Shown one piece after another: positions 52,138-60,870 of a stretch of DNA of 64,000 bases (position 1 is the stretch's first letter; every line of letters starts with the position of its first letter). Both the position numbers and the translations under genes were made by a program. The DNA is from Aminobacter aganoensis (GTDB lineage Bacteria > Pseudomonadota > Alphaproteobacteria > Rhizobiales > Rhizobiaceae). Location: assembly GCF_014206975.1 (NCBI RefSeq), contig NZ_JACHOU010000012.1:82802-146801 (forward strand), read 5' to 3'. Below the pieces are notes generated by a model that was given only the letters and a program-made list of their open reading frames with translations, made no database searches and was not told the origin of the DNA.

Positions 52138-52165
52138 TGTTGCATTTTATGTTGCATTTTGTTGC
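52138..52165 (+). promoter_or_regulatory. Direct-repeat operator candidate upstream of the second dehydrogenase
   Basis: TGTTGCATTTT occurs at 52138-52148 and again at 52150-52160 (12-bp period), with a third TGTTGC at 52160-52165. The array is 46 bp before the gene start at 52212. Tandem short repeats are usual for DeoR-family operators, and a DeoR gene is adjacent. Confidence 0.6.
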
Positions 52166-52211
52166 GACGACGATATGGTGACGACCATCACTTTTGGGAG
52201 GTCTTTTCATC

Positions 52212-54689
52212 ATGGCGCAGGAATTTCCGACGCAGGCTCGCGTCGTCATCGTCGGCGGCGGCATCATCGGCTGCTCGGTCGCCTATCACCTGACAAAACT
52301 CGGCTGGACCGATGTCGTGCTGCTCGAACAGGGCCAGCTCAGCGGCGGCACCACATGGCACGCAGCCGGCCTCGTCGGGCAATTGCGCAGCCACGCCAAC
52401 ATGACCAGCCTGATCAAATACTCGACCCAGCTCTACAGCGAGCTCGAGGCCGAGACGGGCCTCGCCACCGGCTGGAAGAACTGCGGCTCGCTGTCGGTCG
52501 CCCGCAGCGCCGACCGCATGACGGTTCTCAAGCGCACCGCGGCCTCAGCCCGCGCCCAGGGCGTCGACATCGAGGTGATCTCTGCGAAAGAAGCGCAGGA
52601 GAAGTGGCCGGTCATGGCCATCGACGACCTCGCCGGCGCCGTCTGGCTGCCGGGCGACGGCAAGGCCAACCCGACGGACCTGACCCAATCGCTGGCCAAG
52701 GGCGCGCGCAATCGCGGCGCGCGTGTCATCGAGCGCGTCCGCGTCACCGGCATCCAGACCAAGAACGGTCGGGCGACGGGCGTTTCGACAGACAAGGGCG
52801 ACATCGCTGCCGAGATCGTGGTCAACTGCGCCGGCCAATGGGCACGCAAGGTCGGCGCGATGTGCGGGGTGACGGTGCCGCTCCACTCCGCCGAGCACAT
52901 GTACATCGTAACCGGCAAGATCGAGGGCGTGCATCCCGACCTGCCGGTGCTGCGCGACCCCGACGGCTACATCTACTTCAAGGAAGAGGTTGGCGGCCTG
53001 GTCATGGGCGGTTTCGAACCCGAGGCCAAGCCGTGGGGCATGAACGGCATCCCCGACGATTTCGAGTTCGCGCTTCTGCCCGACGACTGGGACCAGTTCG
53101 AGATCCTGATGCAGAATGCGCTCATCCGCGTGCCGCAATTGGAGACGTCAGAGGTCAAGAAATTCTACAACGGCCCTGAGAGCTTCACCGCCGACAACAA
53201 CTTCATCCTCGGCGAAGCGCCGGAGCTCAAGAACTTCTATGTCGGCGCCGGCTTCAACTCGATGGGCATCGCCAGTGCCGGCGGCGCCGGCCGCGCGCTG
53301 GCCGAATGGATCGTCAACGGCGCCGCGACCATGGACCTGTGGCCGGTCGACATCAGGCGCTTTGCCGGCTTCAACAACAATCCACGCTGGCTGCACGACC
53401 GCGTCAAGGAAACGCTTGGCCTGCACTACGCCATGCCCTGGCCGAACCGCGAACTCGACAGCGCCCGCCCCTTCCGCCGCTCTTCGCTTTACGACCGGCT
53501 GGCCGCCAAGGGCGCCTGCTTCGGTTCCAAGATGGGCTGGGAGCGCGCCAACTGGTTTGCCGCGCCGCGCGAGAAGCCAGAGACCGAATATTCCTTCGGC
53601 CGCCAGAACTGGCATGGCGCCGTGCAGCGCGAGATGAAGGCGACCCGCGAGGCCGCCGGCATCTTCGACCAGACGTCCTTCGCCAAGATTCTGGTGCAGG
53701 GCCGCGATGCAGCGTCGGTGCTCAACCGCATCTGTGCCGCCGACATCGACGTCGAGATCGGCCGCTCGATCTACACCGGCCTGCTCAACGAGCGCGGCGG
53801 CTATGAGAGCGACCTGACTGTCATGCGGCTTGGCCGCGAAAAATTCCTTGTTGTCACCGGTTCGGCCCAGGCCGTGCACGACGCCGACTGGATCTCGAAA
53901 AACATCCCGGAGGATGCGCATGTCACGTTGACCGACGTCACATCATCCTATGCGGTGCTGGCGCTGATGGGGCCGCGCTCGCGTGACATCCTGGCCAAGC
54001 TCACCTCTGCAGACCTCTCCAATGCCGGCTTCCCGTTCGCCACCATCCGCGAAATCGACATCGGCTATGCCACTGCCTACGCCAACCGCATGACCTATGT
54101 CGGCGAGCTCGGCTGGGAGCTGATCGTGCCAACCGAATTCGCCGTCGGCGTCTACGAGGCGCTGCACGAGGCCGGTCGCGAGCACGGCCTCACCGACTGC
54201 GGCTACTACGCGCTGGAAGCACTGCGCATTGAAAAGGGTTTTCGCGCCTGGAGCCGGGAGCTTACGCCCGATATCAATCCCTATGAGGCCGGCCTCGCCT
54301 TCGCCGTGTCGATGGACAAGCCGGGCGGCTTCATCGGCAAGGAAGCGCTGGTCGCCGCCAAGGCCTCGGGTAAGCTCACCCGCCGCATCGTGCAGTTCAC
54401 GCTCGACGACGCGGCACCCATGCTGTGGGGCGGCGAACTGATCCTGCGCGACGGCAAGCCGGTGGGCGAAGTGCGCTCGGCATCCTACGGCCACACTCTG
54501 GGCCGCTCGGTGGCGCTCGGCCTGCTGCACGACGAGTCCGGCGTCGACAAGGACTTCATCGAAAGCGGCCGCTTCGAGATCGATCTTGCCGGCGAATGCC
54601 ACAGCGCGACCGCGCATCTCAAGGCGCCCTACGATCCGAAGTCGGAGAGGGTGAAAGCCGACAGCACCGAATTGCGCGAAGCCGCCTGA
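52212..54689 (+). CDS. Dimethylglycine dehydrogenase-like FAD/GcvT protein (copy 2)
   Basis: This 825-aa protein is a paralogue of copy 1. It has the FAD site VVIVGGGIIGCSVAYHL and H50 in GTTWHAAGL (likely covalent flavin attachment). The GcvT half spans from about residue 430 (MKATREAAGIFDQTSFAKILVQG, and WELIVPTEFAVGVYEALHEAG). Two copies side by side suggest different N-methyl substrates, for example dimethylglycine and sarcosine. ATG 52212 follows GGGAGG. A Rho-independent terminator follows the gene. Confidence 0.85.
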   Translation: MAQEFPTQARVVIVGGGIIGCSVAYHLTKLGWTDVVLLEQGQLSGGTTWHAAGLVGQLRSHANMTSLIKYSTQLYSELEAETGLATGWKNCGSLSVARSADRMTVLKRTAASARAQGVDIEVISAKEAQEKWPVMAIDDLAGAVWLPGDGKANPTDLTQSLAKGARNRGARVIERVRVTGIQTKNGRATGVSTDKGDIAAEIVVNCAGQWARKVGAMCGVTVPLHSAEHMYIVTGKIEGVHPDLPVLRDPDGYIYFKEEVGGLVMGGFEPEAKPWGMNGIPDDFEFALLPDDWDQFEILMQNALIRVPQLETSEVKKFYNGPESFTADNNFILGEAPELKNFYVGAGFNSMGIASAGGAGRALAEWIVNGAATMDLWPVDIRRFAGFNNNPRWLHDRVKETLGLHYAMPWPNRELDSARPFRRSSLYDRLAAKGACFGSKMGWERANWFAAPREKPETEYSFGRQNWHGAVQREMKATREAAGIFDQTSFAKILVQGRDAASVLNRICAADIDVEIGRSIYTGLLNERGGYESDLTVMRLGREKFLVVTGSAQAVHDADWISKNIPEDAHVTLTDVTSSYAVLALMGPRSRDILAKLTSADLSNAGFPFATIREIDIGYATAYANRMTYVGELGWELIVPTEFAVGVYEALHEAGREHGLTDCGYYALEALRIEKGFRAWSRELTPDINPYEAGLAFAVSMDKPGGFIGKEALVAAKASGKLTRRIVQFTLDDAAPMLWGGELILRDGKPVGEVRSASYGHTLGRSVALGLLHDESGVDKDFIESGRFEIDLAGECHSATAHLKAPYDPKSERVKADSTELREAA

Positions 54690-54714
54690 TCGCGGCAGAC
54701 AAGAACCCTCGCCT

Positions 54715-54744
54715 GCCCCTCCCTCGCGGGAGGGGCTTTCTTTT
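54715..54744 (+). terminator. Rho-independent terminator
   Basis: A 9-bp perfect stem (GCCCCTCCC at 54715-54723, GGGAGGGGC at 54728-54736, loop TCGC) is followed by TTTCTTTT. It ends the dehydrogenase gene and abuts the convergent exporter gene. Confidence 0.82.
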
Positions 54745-55074
54745 CTAGCCGGGCGCCAGTTTGAGCATGGCGATGCCGGCAAGCACGGCGGCGATGCCGC
54801 CGAGCCTGAGCGGGCTCAGTTGCTCGCCGAACAACGCGACTCCCATTACTACGGTGCCTGCAGCGCCGATCCCGGTCCACACGGCATAGGCAGTGCCGAC
54901 CGGTAGCGCCTCCAAGACCTTGCCGAGCAAATAGACGAAGGCTGCCAACAACAGGACCGAGACGACTGACCAGCCTGGTCGGGTGTAGCCCTCGGCATAT
55001 TTCATCGACACCGCCCAGGCGACATCGAGCACCCCGGCGATCACGAGCAGTGTCCAGGCAAACCCCTGGCTCAT
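54745..55074 (-). CDS. Small multidrug resistance (SMR) exporter, Gdx/SugE-like
   Basis: This 109-aa protein has four membrane segments. GTAYAVWTGIGAAGTVVMG in helix 3 and LGGIAAVLAGIAMLKL at the end are Gdx/SugE-type. The first helix reads VIAGVLDVAWAV, with Asp at position 17 where SugE has its essential Glu (VIAGLLEVVWAV). Gdx proteins export guanidinium. Such a Glu-to-Asp change would alter proton coupling, so drug or guanidinium transport may differ. Confidence 0.85.
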   Translation of the reverse strand: MSQGFAWTLLVIAGVLDVAWAVSMKYAEGYTRPGWSVVSVLLLAAFVYLLGKVLEALPVGTAYAVWTGIGAAGTVVMGVALFGEQLSPLRLGGIAAVLAGIAMLKLAPG

Positions 55075-55076
55075 AG

Positions 55077-55703
55077 TCAGGCCGCGAGCTTCATGCCTTC
55101 GGCCAGCATCGCCTCGCGCACCTTGGGCCGTGCGCCGACGCGCCCCATGTAGGCGCGCAACCGCGGAAATGCGGAGAGGTCGACCTTGGCGAAGGCGGAC
55201 CAGCCGACGATGGTGAAAAGATAGGCGTCGGCGACGGTGAAGTTCTCACCCATCAGATGAGAGCCGCTGCCCTCTAGATGCTTTTCGACATAGGCAAGAC
55301 GCTCGCCGATCTTGGCGCGTGCCACCTCCTGCGCCTGGACGCCGTATTCGGGATGGAACAGCCACGGGCTGTACATCTTGTGCAGCTCGGTAGCGACGAA
55401 GTTGAGCCAGGATTGCAACTGATAGCGTTCGCGCGTGCCGGTCTCCGGGGCCAGCTTCAAGGCCGGGCGGAGGTCGGCGAGGTACTGCACGATCGCGGCA
55501 CCTTCGGTCAGCAACGAACCGTCGTCGAGTTCGAGCGCCGGCACGTAGCCGTTCGGGTTGACGCTGGTGAAGTCGTGTCCGCCTGCGGTGATATGCGGCT
55601 TCCTGAAAATGTCGACGCGCTCGATGTCGAGCGCGATGCCGGCTTCGAGCGCCACGATATGGGGCGAGAGCGAACAGGTGCCGGTGGCGTAAAAGAGCTT
55701 CAT
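55077..55703 (-). CDS. Glutathione S-transferase (beta-class-like)
   Basis: This 208-aa protein starts MKLFYATGTCSLSPHIV. C10 is the beta-class catalytic-type cysteine, and DDGSLLTEGAAIVQYLAD contains the glutathione-binding Glu/Ser pair. A C-terminal helical domain with FTVADAYLF follows. ATG 55703 gives the standard GST length. The SMR gene follows 2 bp later on the same strand, so the two may be cotranscribed as a detoxification pair. Confidence 0.87.
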   Translation of the reverse strand: MKLFYATGTCSLSPHIVALEAGIALDIERVDIFRKPHITAGGHDFTSVNPNGYVPALELDDGSLLTEGAAIVQYLADLRPALKLAPETGTRERYQLQSWLNFVATELHKMYSPWLFHPEYGVQAQEVARAKIGERLAYVEKHLEGSGSHLMGENFTVADAYLFTIVGWSAFAKVDLSAFPRLRAYMGRVGARPKVREAMLAEGMKLAA

Positions 55704-55842
55704 GATCTGTCCTCTTGGGTTGTCGACCGTGTGGTCGTTGTTTCCAGGGACAAAACTAGCCGTTGCGTTGCCGCAATGCTCGTTGGATTTTTGCCAGCCT
55801 GGTTTGCATGACTGCAAGTAGCCTCCATGCTAAGAGCCATGC

Positions 55843-56751
55843 ATGGAGGACTGGAACGAACTCAAGCTCATACTGGCGGTCGCCCGTGCCAGCAGCCTGA
55901 CGGCGGCGGCGGGATTGCTCGGCATCGACCACTCGACGGTGTTTCGCCGGCTCAATGCGTTCGAGCAGCGGCTGGCCGTACGACTGTTCGAGCGCCTGCC
56001 GGGCGGCGTCTACCAGCTGACCCCAGCGGGCGAGCGCATGGCCGCTGCCGCCGAGCGCATGGAGGACGAAGCGCTGGCCCTGGCGCGCGACATCGCGGGC
56101 GCCGATGGCCGGCTGTCGGGGCGGCTGCGCGTCACCTCGTCGGAGACGCTCGCCTATTCCAGGCTGACGAAACTCCTGGCCGAATTCCGCAGCGTCCATC
56201 CAGGCATCGTCGTCGAGCTTGCCATCGAAAACCGCGTGCTCAGCCTGTCACGCCGCGAGGCCGACGTAGCGCTGCGGCCGATCCGGCCGAAGGAAGGCGA
56301 CCTTTGGGGGCGCAAGCTCGCAGGCGTCGCATGGACGTTCTTTGCAGCGCAAAGCTATCTCGACTCTTATGGAGGCCTAATCCTAGAGCCGGCCGCGCTA
56401 GGCCTGCATTCGCTGATCGGTTGGGAGGAGACCGCAGGCGGCATCATGGCCGCCGACTGGCTGGACCGGAACGTCTCGCCCGACAGCTACGTCTACCGCA
56501 CCAACAGCCTGGTCAACCAGTCGGTAGCGGCCAAGGCCGGGATCGGACTGGCGCTGCTGCCCTGCTACCTCGGCGACAATGAGCGGGGGCTCGTGCGGGC
56601 GCTGGCGGAACCCATCGGGGAACTGGCAGGCGAACTGTGGATCGTCACCCATCAGGACCTGAAGGGTACGGCCCGGGTCCGCGCCTTCTTCGACGTCGTC
56701 GGCGACGGCCTGGCGCGCGAGCGCGACCTGTTCGAAGGCCGCGCCGGCTAG
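55843..56751 (+). CDS. LysR-type regulator
   Basis: This 302-aa regulator has the winged helix MEDWNELKLILAVARASSLTAAAGLLGIDHSTVFRRLNAFEQRL. It is divergent from the GST gene by 139 bp and so may regulate the GST and SMR genes. Its 3' end lies 7 bp from the ABC-F gene, which is convergent. Confidence 0.85.
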   Translation: MEDWNELKLILAVARASSLTAAAGLLGIDHSTVFRRLNAFEQRLAVRLFERLPGGVYQLTPAGERMAAAAERMEDEALALARDIAGADGRLSGRLRVTSSETLAYSRLTKLLAEFRSVHPGIVVELAIENRVLSLSRREADVALRPIRPKEGDLWGRKLAGVAWTFFAAQSYLDSYGGLILEPAALGLHSLIGWEETAGGIMAADWLDRNVSPDSYVYRTNSLVNQSVAAKAGIGLALLPCYLGDNERGLVRALAEPIGELAGELWIVTHQDLKGTARVRAFFDVVGDGLARERDLFEGRAG

Positions 56752-56758
56752 CCCGGCG

Positions 56759-58381
56759 TCAGTGCCTCAGGCCCGGCGCTTCCTGGCCGGTGCGCTCGAC
56801 ATATTCGACGTAGCCGCCGCCATACTGGTGGATACCCTCGGGCGTGATCTCCAGCACCCGGTTGGACAGGGCGGCAAGGAAATGCCGATCGTGCGAAACG
56901 AACAGCATGGTGCCTTCGTACTGCGCGAGGGCTGCGATCAGCATTTCCTTGGTGGCAATGTCGAGGTGGTTGGTCGGCTCGTCGAGCACCAGCAGGTTGG
57001 GCGGGTCGAACAGCATGATCGCCATCACCAGCCGTGCTTTTTCGCCGCCCGACAGCACCCGGCACTTCTTCTCGATCTCGTCGCCGGAGAAGCCGAAGCA
57101 GCCGGCGAGCGCGCGCAATGGCGCCTGCCCCGCCTGCGGAAAGGTGTATTCCAGCTGCTCGAACACGGTGCGATCGCCATCGAGCAGGTCCATGGCGTGC
57201 TGGGCGAAATAACCCATCTTGACGCTTGGGCCGCGGGCCACCGTGCCGTCGTCAGGCTCGGAGGCGCCGGCGACCAGCTTCAACAGCGTCGACTTGCCGG
57301 CGCCGTTGATGCCCATGATGCACCAGCGCTCCTTGCGGCGGACCTGGAAGTCCAGACCCTCATAGATGCTGCGGCTGCCATAGCGCTTGTGCACGTTCTT
57401 GAGCGTGACAACGTCCTCGCCCGAGCGCGGCGCCGGCTGGAACTCGAAGGCCACCGTCTGGCGGCGCTTGGGCGGCTCGACGCGATCGATCTTGTCCAGC
57501 TTCTTGACCCGGCTCTGCACCTGGGCGGCATGGGACGCGCGCGCCTTGAAGCGCTCGATGAACTTGATCTCCTTGGCCAGCATCGCCTGCTGACGCTCGA
57601 ACTGCGCCTGCTGCTGCTTGTCGGCAAGCTGACGCTGCTGTTCGTAGAATTCGTAGTCGCCGGAATAGGTGGTCAGCGAGCCGCCGTCGATCTCGATGAT
57701 CTTGTTGACAATGCGGTTCATGAAGGCGCGGTCATGCGAAGTCATCAGCAGCGCGCCGTCATAGCCCTTCAGGAAAGCCTCCAGCCAGATCAGGCTCTCG
57801 AGGTCGAGATGGTTGGAGGGTTCGTCGAGCAACATCACGTCGGGCCGCATCAACAGGATGCGGGCGAGCGCCACGCGCATCTTCCAGCCCCCCGACAGCT
57901 TGCCGACGTCGCCGTCCATCATTTCCTGGGTGAAGCTCAAACCGTCGAGCACCTCGCGGGCGCGGCCGTCGAGCGAATAACCATCCAGCTCCTCGTAGCG
58001 GGCCTGTACTTCGCCGTAGCGTTCGATGATGGCGTCCATCTCGTCGGCGCGGTCGGGGTCGACCATCGCGGCTTCCAGCTCGCGCATCTCGGCGGCCACT
58101 TCGCTCACCGGCCCCGCACCTTCCATCACCTCGGCGACGGCGCTTCGCCCGGACATCTCGCCGACATCCTGGTTGAAATAGCCGATGGTGATGCCGCGCT
58201 CGGTCGAGACCTGGCCCTCGTCGGGCAGCTCTTCGCCCTTGATCATGCGAAAAAGCGTCGTCTTGCCGGCGCCATTGGGGCCGACGAGACCGATCTTCTC
58301 CTGCTTCTGCAGCGTGGCCGAGGCCTCGATGAAAAGAAGCCGGTGGCTGTTCTGCTTGCTGATGTTCTCAATGCGGATCAT
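56759..58381 (-). CDS. ABC-F family ATPase (YbiT/Uup-like)
   Basis: This 540-aa soluble protein has two nucleotide-binding domains (GPNGAGKTT and GINGAGKST Walker A; LSGGWKMRVALARIL and LSGGEKARLVMAIML signatures). They are joined by a charged linker (residues about 230-310, rich in Gln/Lys/Arg). That is the ABC-F design of ribosome-associated translation factors. No membrane partner is needed. ATG 58381 (MIRIENISKQ) matches family starts. The organism's usual ABC-F genes are chromosomal housekeeping genes. Confidence 0.88.
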   Translation of the reverse strand: MIRIENISKQNSHRLLFIEASATLQKQEKIGLVGPNGAGKTTLFRMIKGEELPDEGQVSTERGITIGYFNQDVGEMSGRSAVAEVMEGAGPVSEVAAEMRELEAAMVDPDRADEMDAIIERYGEVQARYEELDGYSLDGRAREVLDGLSFTQEMMDGDVGKLSGGWKMRVALARILLMRPDVMLLDEPSNHLDLESLIWLEAFLKGYDGALLMTSHDRAFMNRIVNKIIEIDGGSLTTYSGDYEFYEQQRQLADKQQQAQFERQQAMLAKEIKFIERFKARASHAAQVQSRVKKLDKIDRVEPPKRRQTVAFEFQPAPRSGEDVVTLKNVHKRYGSRSIYEGLDFQVRRKERWCIMGINGAGKSTLLKLVAGASEPDDGTVARGPSVKMGYFAQHAMDLLDGDRTVFEQLEYTFPQAGQAPLRALAGCFGFSGDEIEKKCRVLSGGEKARLVMAIMLFDPPNLLVLDEPTNHLDIATKEMLIAALAQYEGTMLFVSHDRHFLAALSNRVLEITPEGIHQYGGGYVEYVERTGQEAPGLRH

Positions 58382-58571
58382 GGAAACCAAGGCCTGGGAG
58401 GGGGAGTTGCGGCGGCTTATGGCACGCGCGCGCGCCAAGCGCGAGAGCCCAGTTGCGGGTCATAGCAGCGCATGGGATTTTGCGATGGGCGGGCGCCTTG
58501 CCCGATTGCCCTCGAAAACCAATACTGTGCCGGACGAAAAACAGAGATGCACAGGCAAGGGAGTGGGACGC

Positions 58572-58955
58572 ATGCTGTACGCAATACTGGCATATCATGC
58601 GGAGGGAGTGGTCGAATCCTGGACCGAGGAGGAGGACGCGGCCCTGATGAAGGACCTGCTCGAGGTCAACGACCGCCTCGTCCGCGAGAAGCACCTGGGT
58701 CCGGCGGCGCGCCTGGGACCGACAGAGGACGCGGTGACGCTGAGGGGACCAGGGCTCGGGCTCGTCACCGACGGCCCCTTTGCGGAGACCAAGGAGCAGT
58801 TGCTCGGTTTCTACGTGGTGGACTACCCGACGATGGACGCAGCCGTTGCGGCCGCGCGCGAGCTGCGCTCCGCCAACCCGACTGCCGTGTATGAGGTCCG
58901 GCCGATCCTGCTTTATGTGCCCGGCGCCCCGGTCGCGGGACAGGACACACAGTAG
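58572..58955 (+). CDS. DGPF/YCII-related domain protein
   Basis: This 127-aa protein fits the YCII-related, DGPF-type family. It has MLYAILAYHAEG at the start, LVTDGPFAETKEQLLGFYVVD in the middle (the DGPF motif) and AVYEVRPI near the end. These proteins are often encoded beside sigma factors or have unknown enzymatic roles. It starts 190 bp past the divergent ABC-F gene. Confidence 0.82.
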   Translation: MLYAILAYHAEGVVESWTEEEDAALMKDLLEVNDRLVREKHLGPAARLGPTEDAVTLRGPGLGLVTDGPFAETKEQLLGFYVVDYPTMDAAVAAARELRSANPTAVYEVRPILLYVPGAPVAGQDTQ

Positions 58956-59054
58956 GATTTTCCCACGCGCCGGGCACCGGCCGGGCCCTGGATTGTACCA
59001 TCCTGCTGGCTGCGCTAGCTTGGCCTGAAGCCTCCGGTCCAAGCATCCAGCGCC

Positions 59055-59846
59055 ATGGAAGTCTTCTTCGGATTTGGGTTCCTGATCCTGTTCATCGTCG
59101 CCGCCTTGTGTGGCGTGGCGTTACGCGTCCGCCTGCATGAAGACCACCTGTCGCAGGGCAACATGGACGCACTGCGGCTGGTAACAGGACTTCTCGTCAC
59201 GTTTGCCGCGCTGGTTCTGAGCCTGCAGTTGTCGACGGGAAAGCAGGCGTTCGACGCCGCCAACAAGGACCGCTCGCTCTACGCCGCAAGGCTGGCGCGG
59301 CTCGACCAGTGCCTGCGCAATTTCGGCACCGAGATGGAGCCGGCGAGGCTGATGCTTCGCCAATACACCGCGGCCGTCATCGGCAGCACCTGGACGAGCG
59401 AGCCAGCGCCCGCCATCGACGGCATGCCCGACATAGGCAAGATCGCCGCAAGCGGCGAAGACCAGGGACTGAAGGCCCTGATGAACGAGGTCGGGCTTCT
59501 GGTCGACGGGCTGGCGCCGGAGGATGCCCTGCACGTCAACATGGCGGCGAGGTGCCGCTCCGATTTCACGCTGGTTCAGGAAAGCCGCTGGGCGGTGATC
59601 GAGGATGCCAGCGGCGTCGCGCGCGGTTCGTTCAGCAGCATCGTCAGCTTCTGGCTGGCGCTGGTTTTCTTCAGTTTCGGACTGCAGATACCCCGCCGCA
59701 TGCTGGGTGCGGTCGTGCTGGCCACCGGCGTCGTGGCGGTCGCCAGCGTGATGTTTGTCATCATCGACCTCCGCATCCCCTATGGCGGCATGTTCGGCAT
59801 CACCAGCTCGGCGATGCGCGACGCCCTGGCCGACATGAATAGATAG
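59055..59846 (+). CDS. DUF4239/bestrophin-like membrane protein
   Basis: This 263-aa protein has N-terminal membrane segments (FGFGFLILFIVAALCGVAL and LVTGLLVTFAALVLSL), a soluble middle and two C-terminal membrane segments (IVSFWLALVFFSFGL and MLGAVVLATGVVAVASVMFVII). The layout fits the bestrophin-like DUF4239 family, which has no firm function. It follows the DGPF gene by about 100 bp and converges with the LysR gene. Confidence 0.75.
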   Translation: MEVFFGFGFLILFIVAALCGVALRVRLHEDHLSQGNMDALRLVTGLLVTFAALVLSLQLSTGKQAFDAANKDRSLYAARLARLDQCLRNFGTEMEPARLMLRQYTAAVIGSTWTSEPAPAIDGMPDIGKIAASGEDQGLKALMNEVGLLVDGLAPEDALHVNMAARCRSDFTLVQESRWAVIEDASGVARGSFSSIVSFWLALVFFSFGLQIPRRMLGAVVLATGVVAVASVMFVIIDLRIPYGGMFGITSSAMRDALADMNR

Positions 59847-59858
59847 GCCTGCCAGCCC

Positions 59859-60728
59859 TCACCCCGTAGCCATCGACCTCGCAATGTCGAGGAATACCCG
59901 CACCAGCTTGCCGCCGCTGCGCTCCTTGAGGCAGATCAACGCTTCGTCCATCAGCATCTCGGGCGCGGCGATGGGGATCTGCACCAGCCGGGCGTCCTGG
60001 CCGAACTCGGCCGCCGAGACAAAACCGACACCGGCGCCCGACGCCACAATCTCGCGCACGGCCTCGCGGCCCTCCGCCTCGATCGCCGGCTTGAACTCGA
60101 ACCCCTCTTTGGCGGCGAGGTCTTCCAGCTTGGCGCGGGTCTTCGAGCCGCGCTCGCGCATCACCAACGGCAGCCGCGCCAGTTCGTCCAGCGACAGCGA
60201 CTTGGCCTGCGCCAGCGGATGGTCGGACGAGACGAAGGCGACGATCGGCGTCGAGTTGAGATTGACCACCTCGAAATCGCGGCCTGTCGGGATTTCGCCG
60301 AGCACGCCGATGTCGGCCTCGTAGCTGTAGAGGCTGGAGATGACCGTCTCGGTGTTGCCGGCACGCACGGAAACCTGGATCCCAGGATATTTCTGGCGGA
60401 ACTGGCCGAGGATGTGCAGCAGGTGGTGCGCGGCATCGGCGACGATGCGCAGCGTGCCCGAACGCAGCGCGCGCGATTCCGACAGAAGCTCCAGGGCCTG
60501 CTGTTCGGTGTCGAACATGCGCCGGGTGATCTCGAGCAGTTGCTGGCCTGCCGCCGTCGGCGTGACCTGCTTCTTGTGGCGATTGAACAGGAGGACGTCA
60601 TACTCTTCCTCGAGCTTGCGCACCTGGTCGGAAATTGCCGGCTGGGTGAGGAACAGCGTCTCGGCGGCGCGCGAAAAACCGCCGCACACCGCGACATGGT
60701 GAAAAGCCCTCAGCTGTACGTACCGCAT
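59859..60728 (-). CDS. LysR-type regulator of the phosphonate locus (PhnR-like)
   Basis: This 289-aa regulator has the winged helix VQLRAFHHVAVCGGFSRAAETLFLTQPAISDQVRKLEEEY. It is divergent from the Na/Pi cotransporter, with PhnW and PhnA further right. LysR regulators next to phnWAY are known in rhizobia and are induced by 2-aminoethylphosphonate. A perfect TCGATAT-AA-ATATCGA dyad lies between it and the transporter. Confidence 0.82.
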   Translation of the reverse strand: MRYVQLRAFHHVAVCGGFSRAAETLFLTQPAISDQVRKLEEEYDVLLFNRHKKQVTPTAAGQQLLEITRRMFDTEQQALELLSESRALRSGTLRIVADAAHHLLHILGQFRQKYPGIQVSVRAGNTETVISSLYSYEADIGVLGEIPTGRDFEVVNLNSTPIVAFVSSDHPLAQAKSLSLDELARLPLVMRERGSKTRAKLEDLAAKEGFEFKPAIEAEGREAVREIVASGAGVGFVSAAEFGQDARLVQIPIAAPEMLMDEALICLKERSGGKLVRVFLDIARSMATG

Positions 60729-60769
60729 GCCTGCCTCCTGACGTCGAGCAAGGATAGCAATAAATCCTG

Positions 60770-60797
60770 TCGATATAAATATCGAAACTAACGATTT
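60770..60797. promoter_or_regulatory. Dyad and repeated box in the LysR-transporter promoter
   Basis: A perfect TCGATAT-AA-ATATCGA dyad (60770-60785) is followed by TAACGATTT (60789-60797). TAACGATTT recurs at 62594-62602, before PhnW. The two promoters may share a regulator, most likely the adjacent LysR. Confidence 0.5.
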
Positions 60798-60870
60798 GAT
60801 TTATGACCGGCCTTACCGAGGATAGGGCAGGCGCCATCCTTGCGCGCCGCGCGCTGGGAGGCACGGCACC

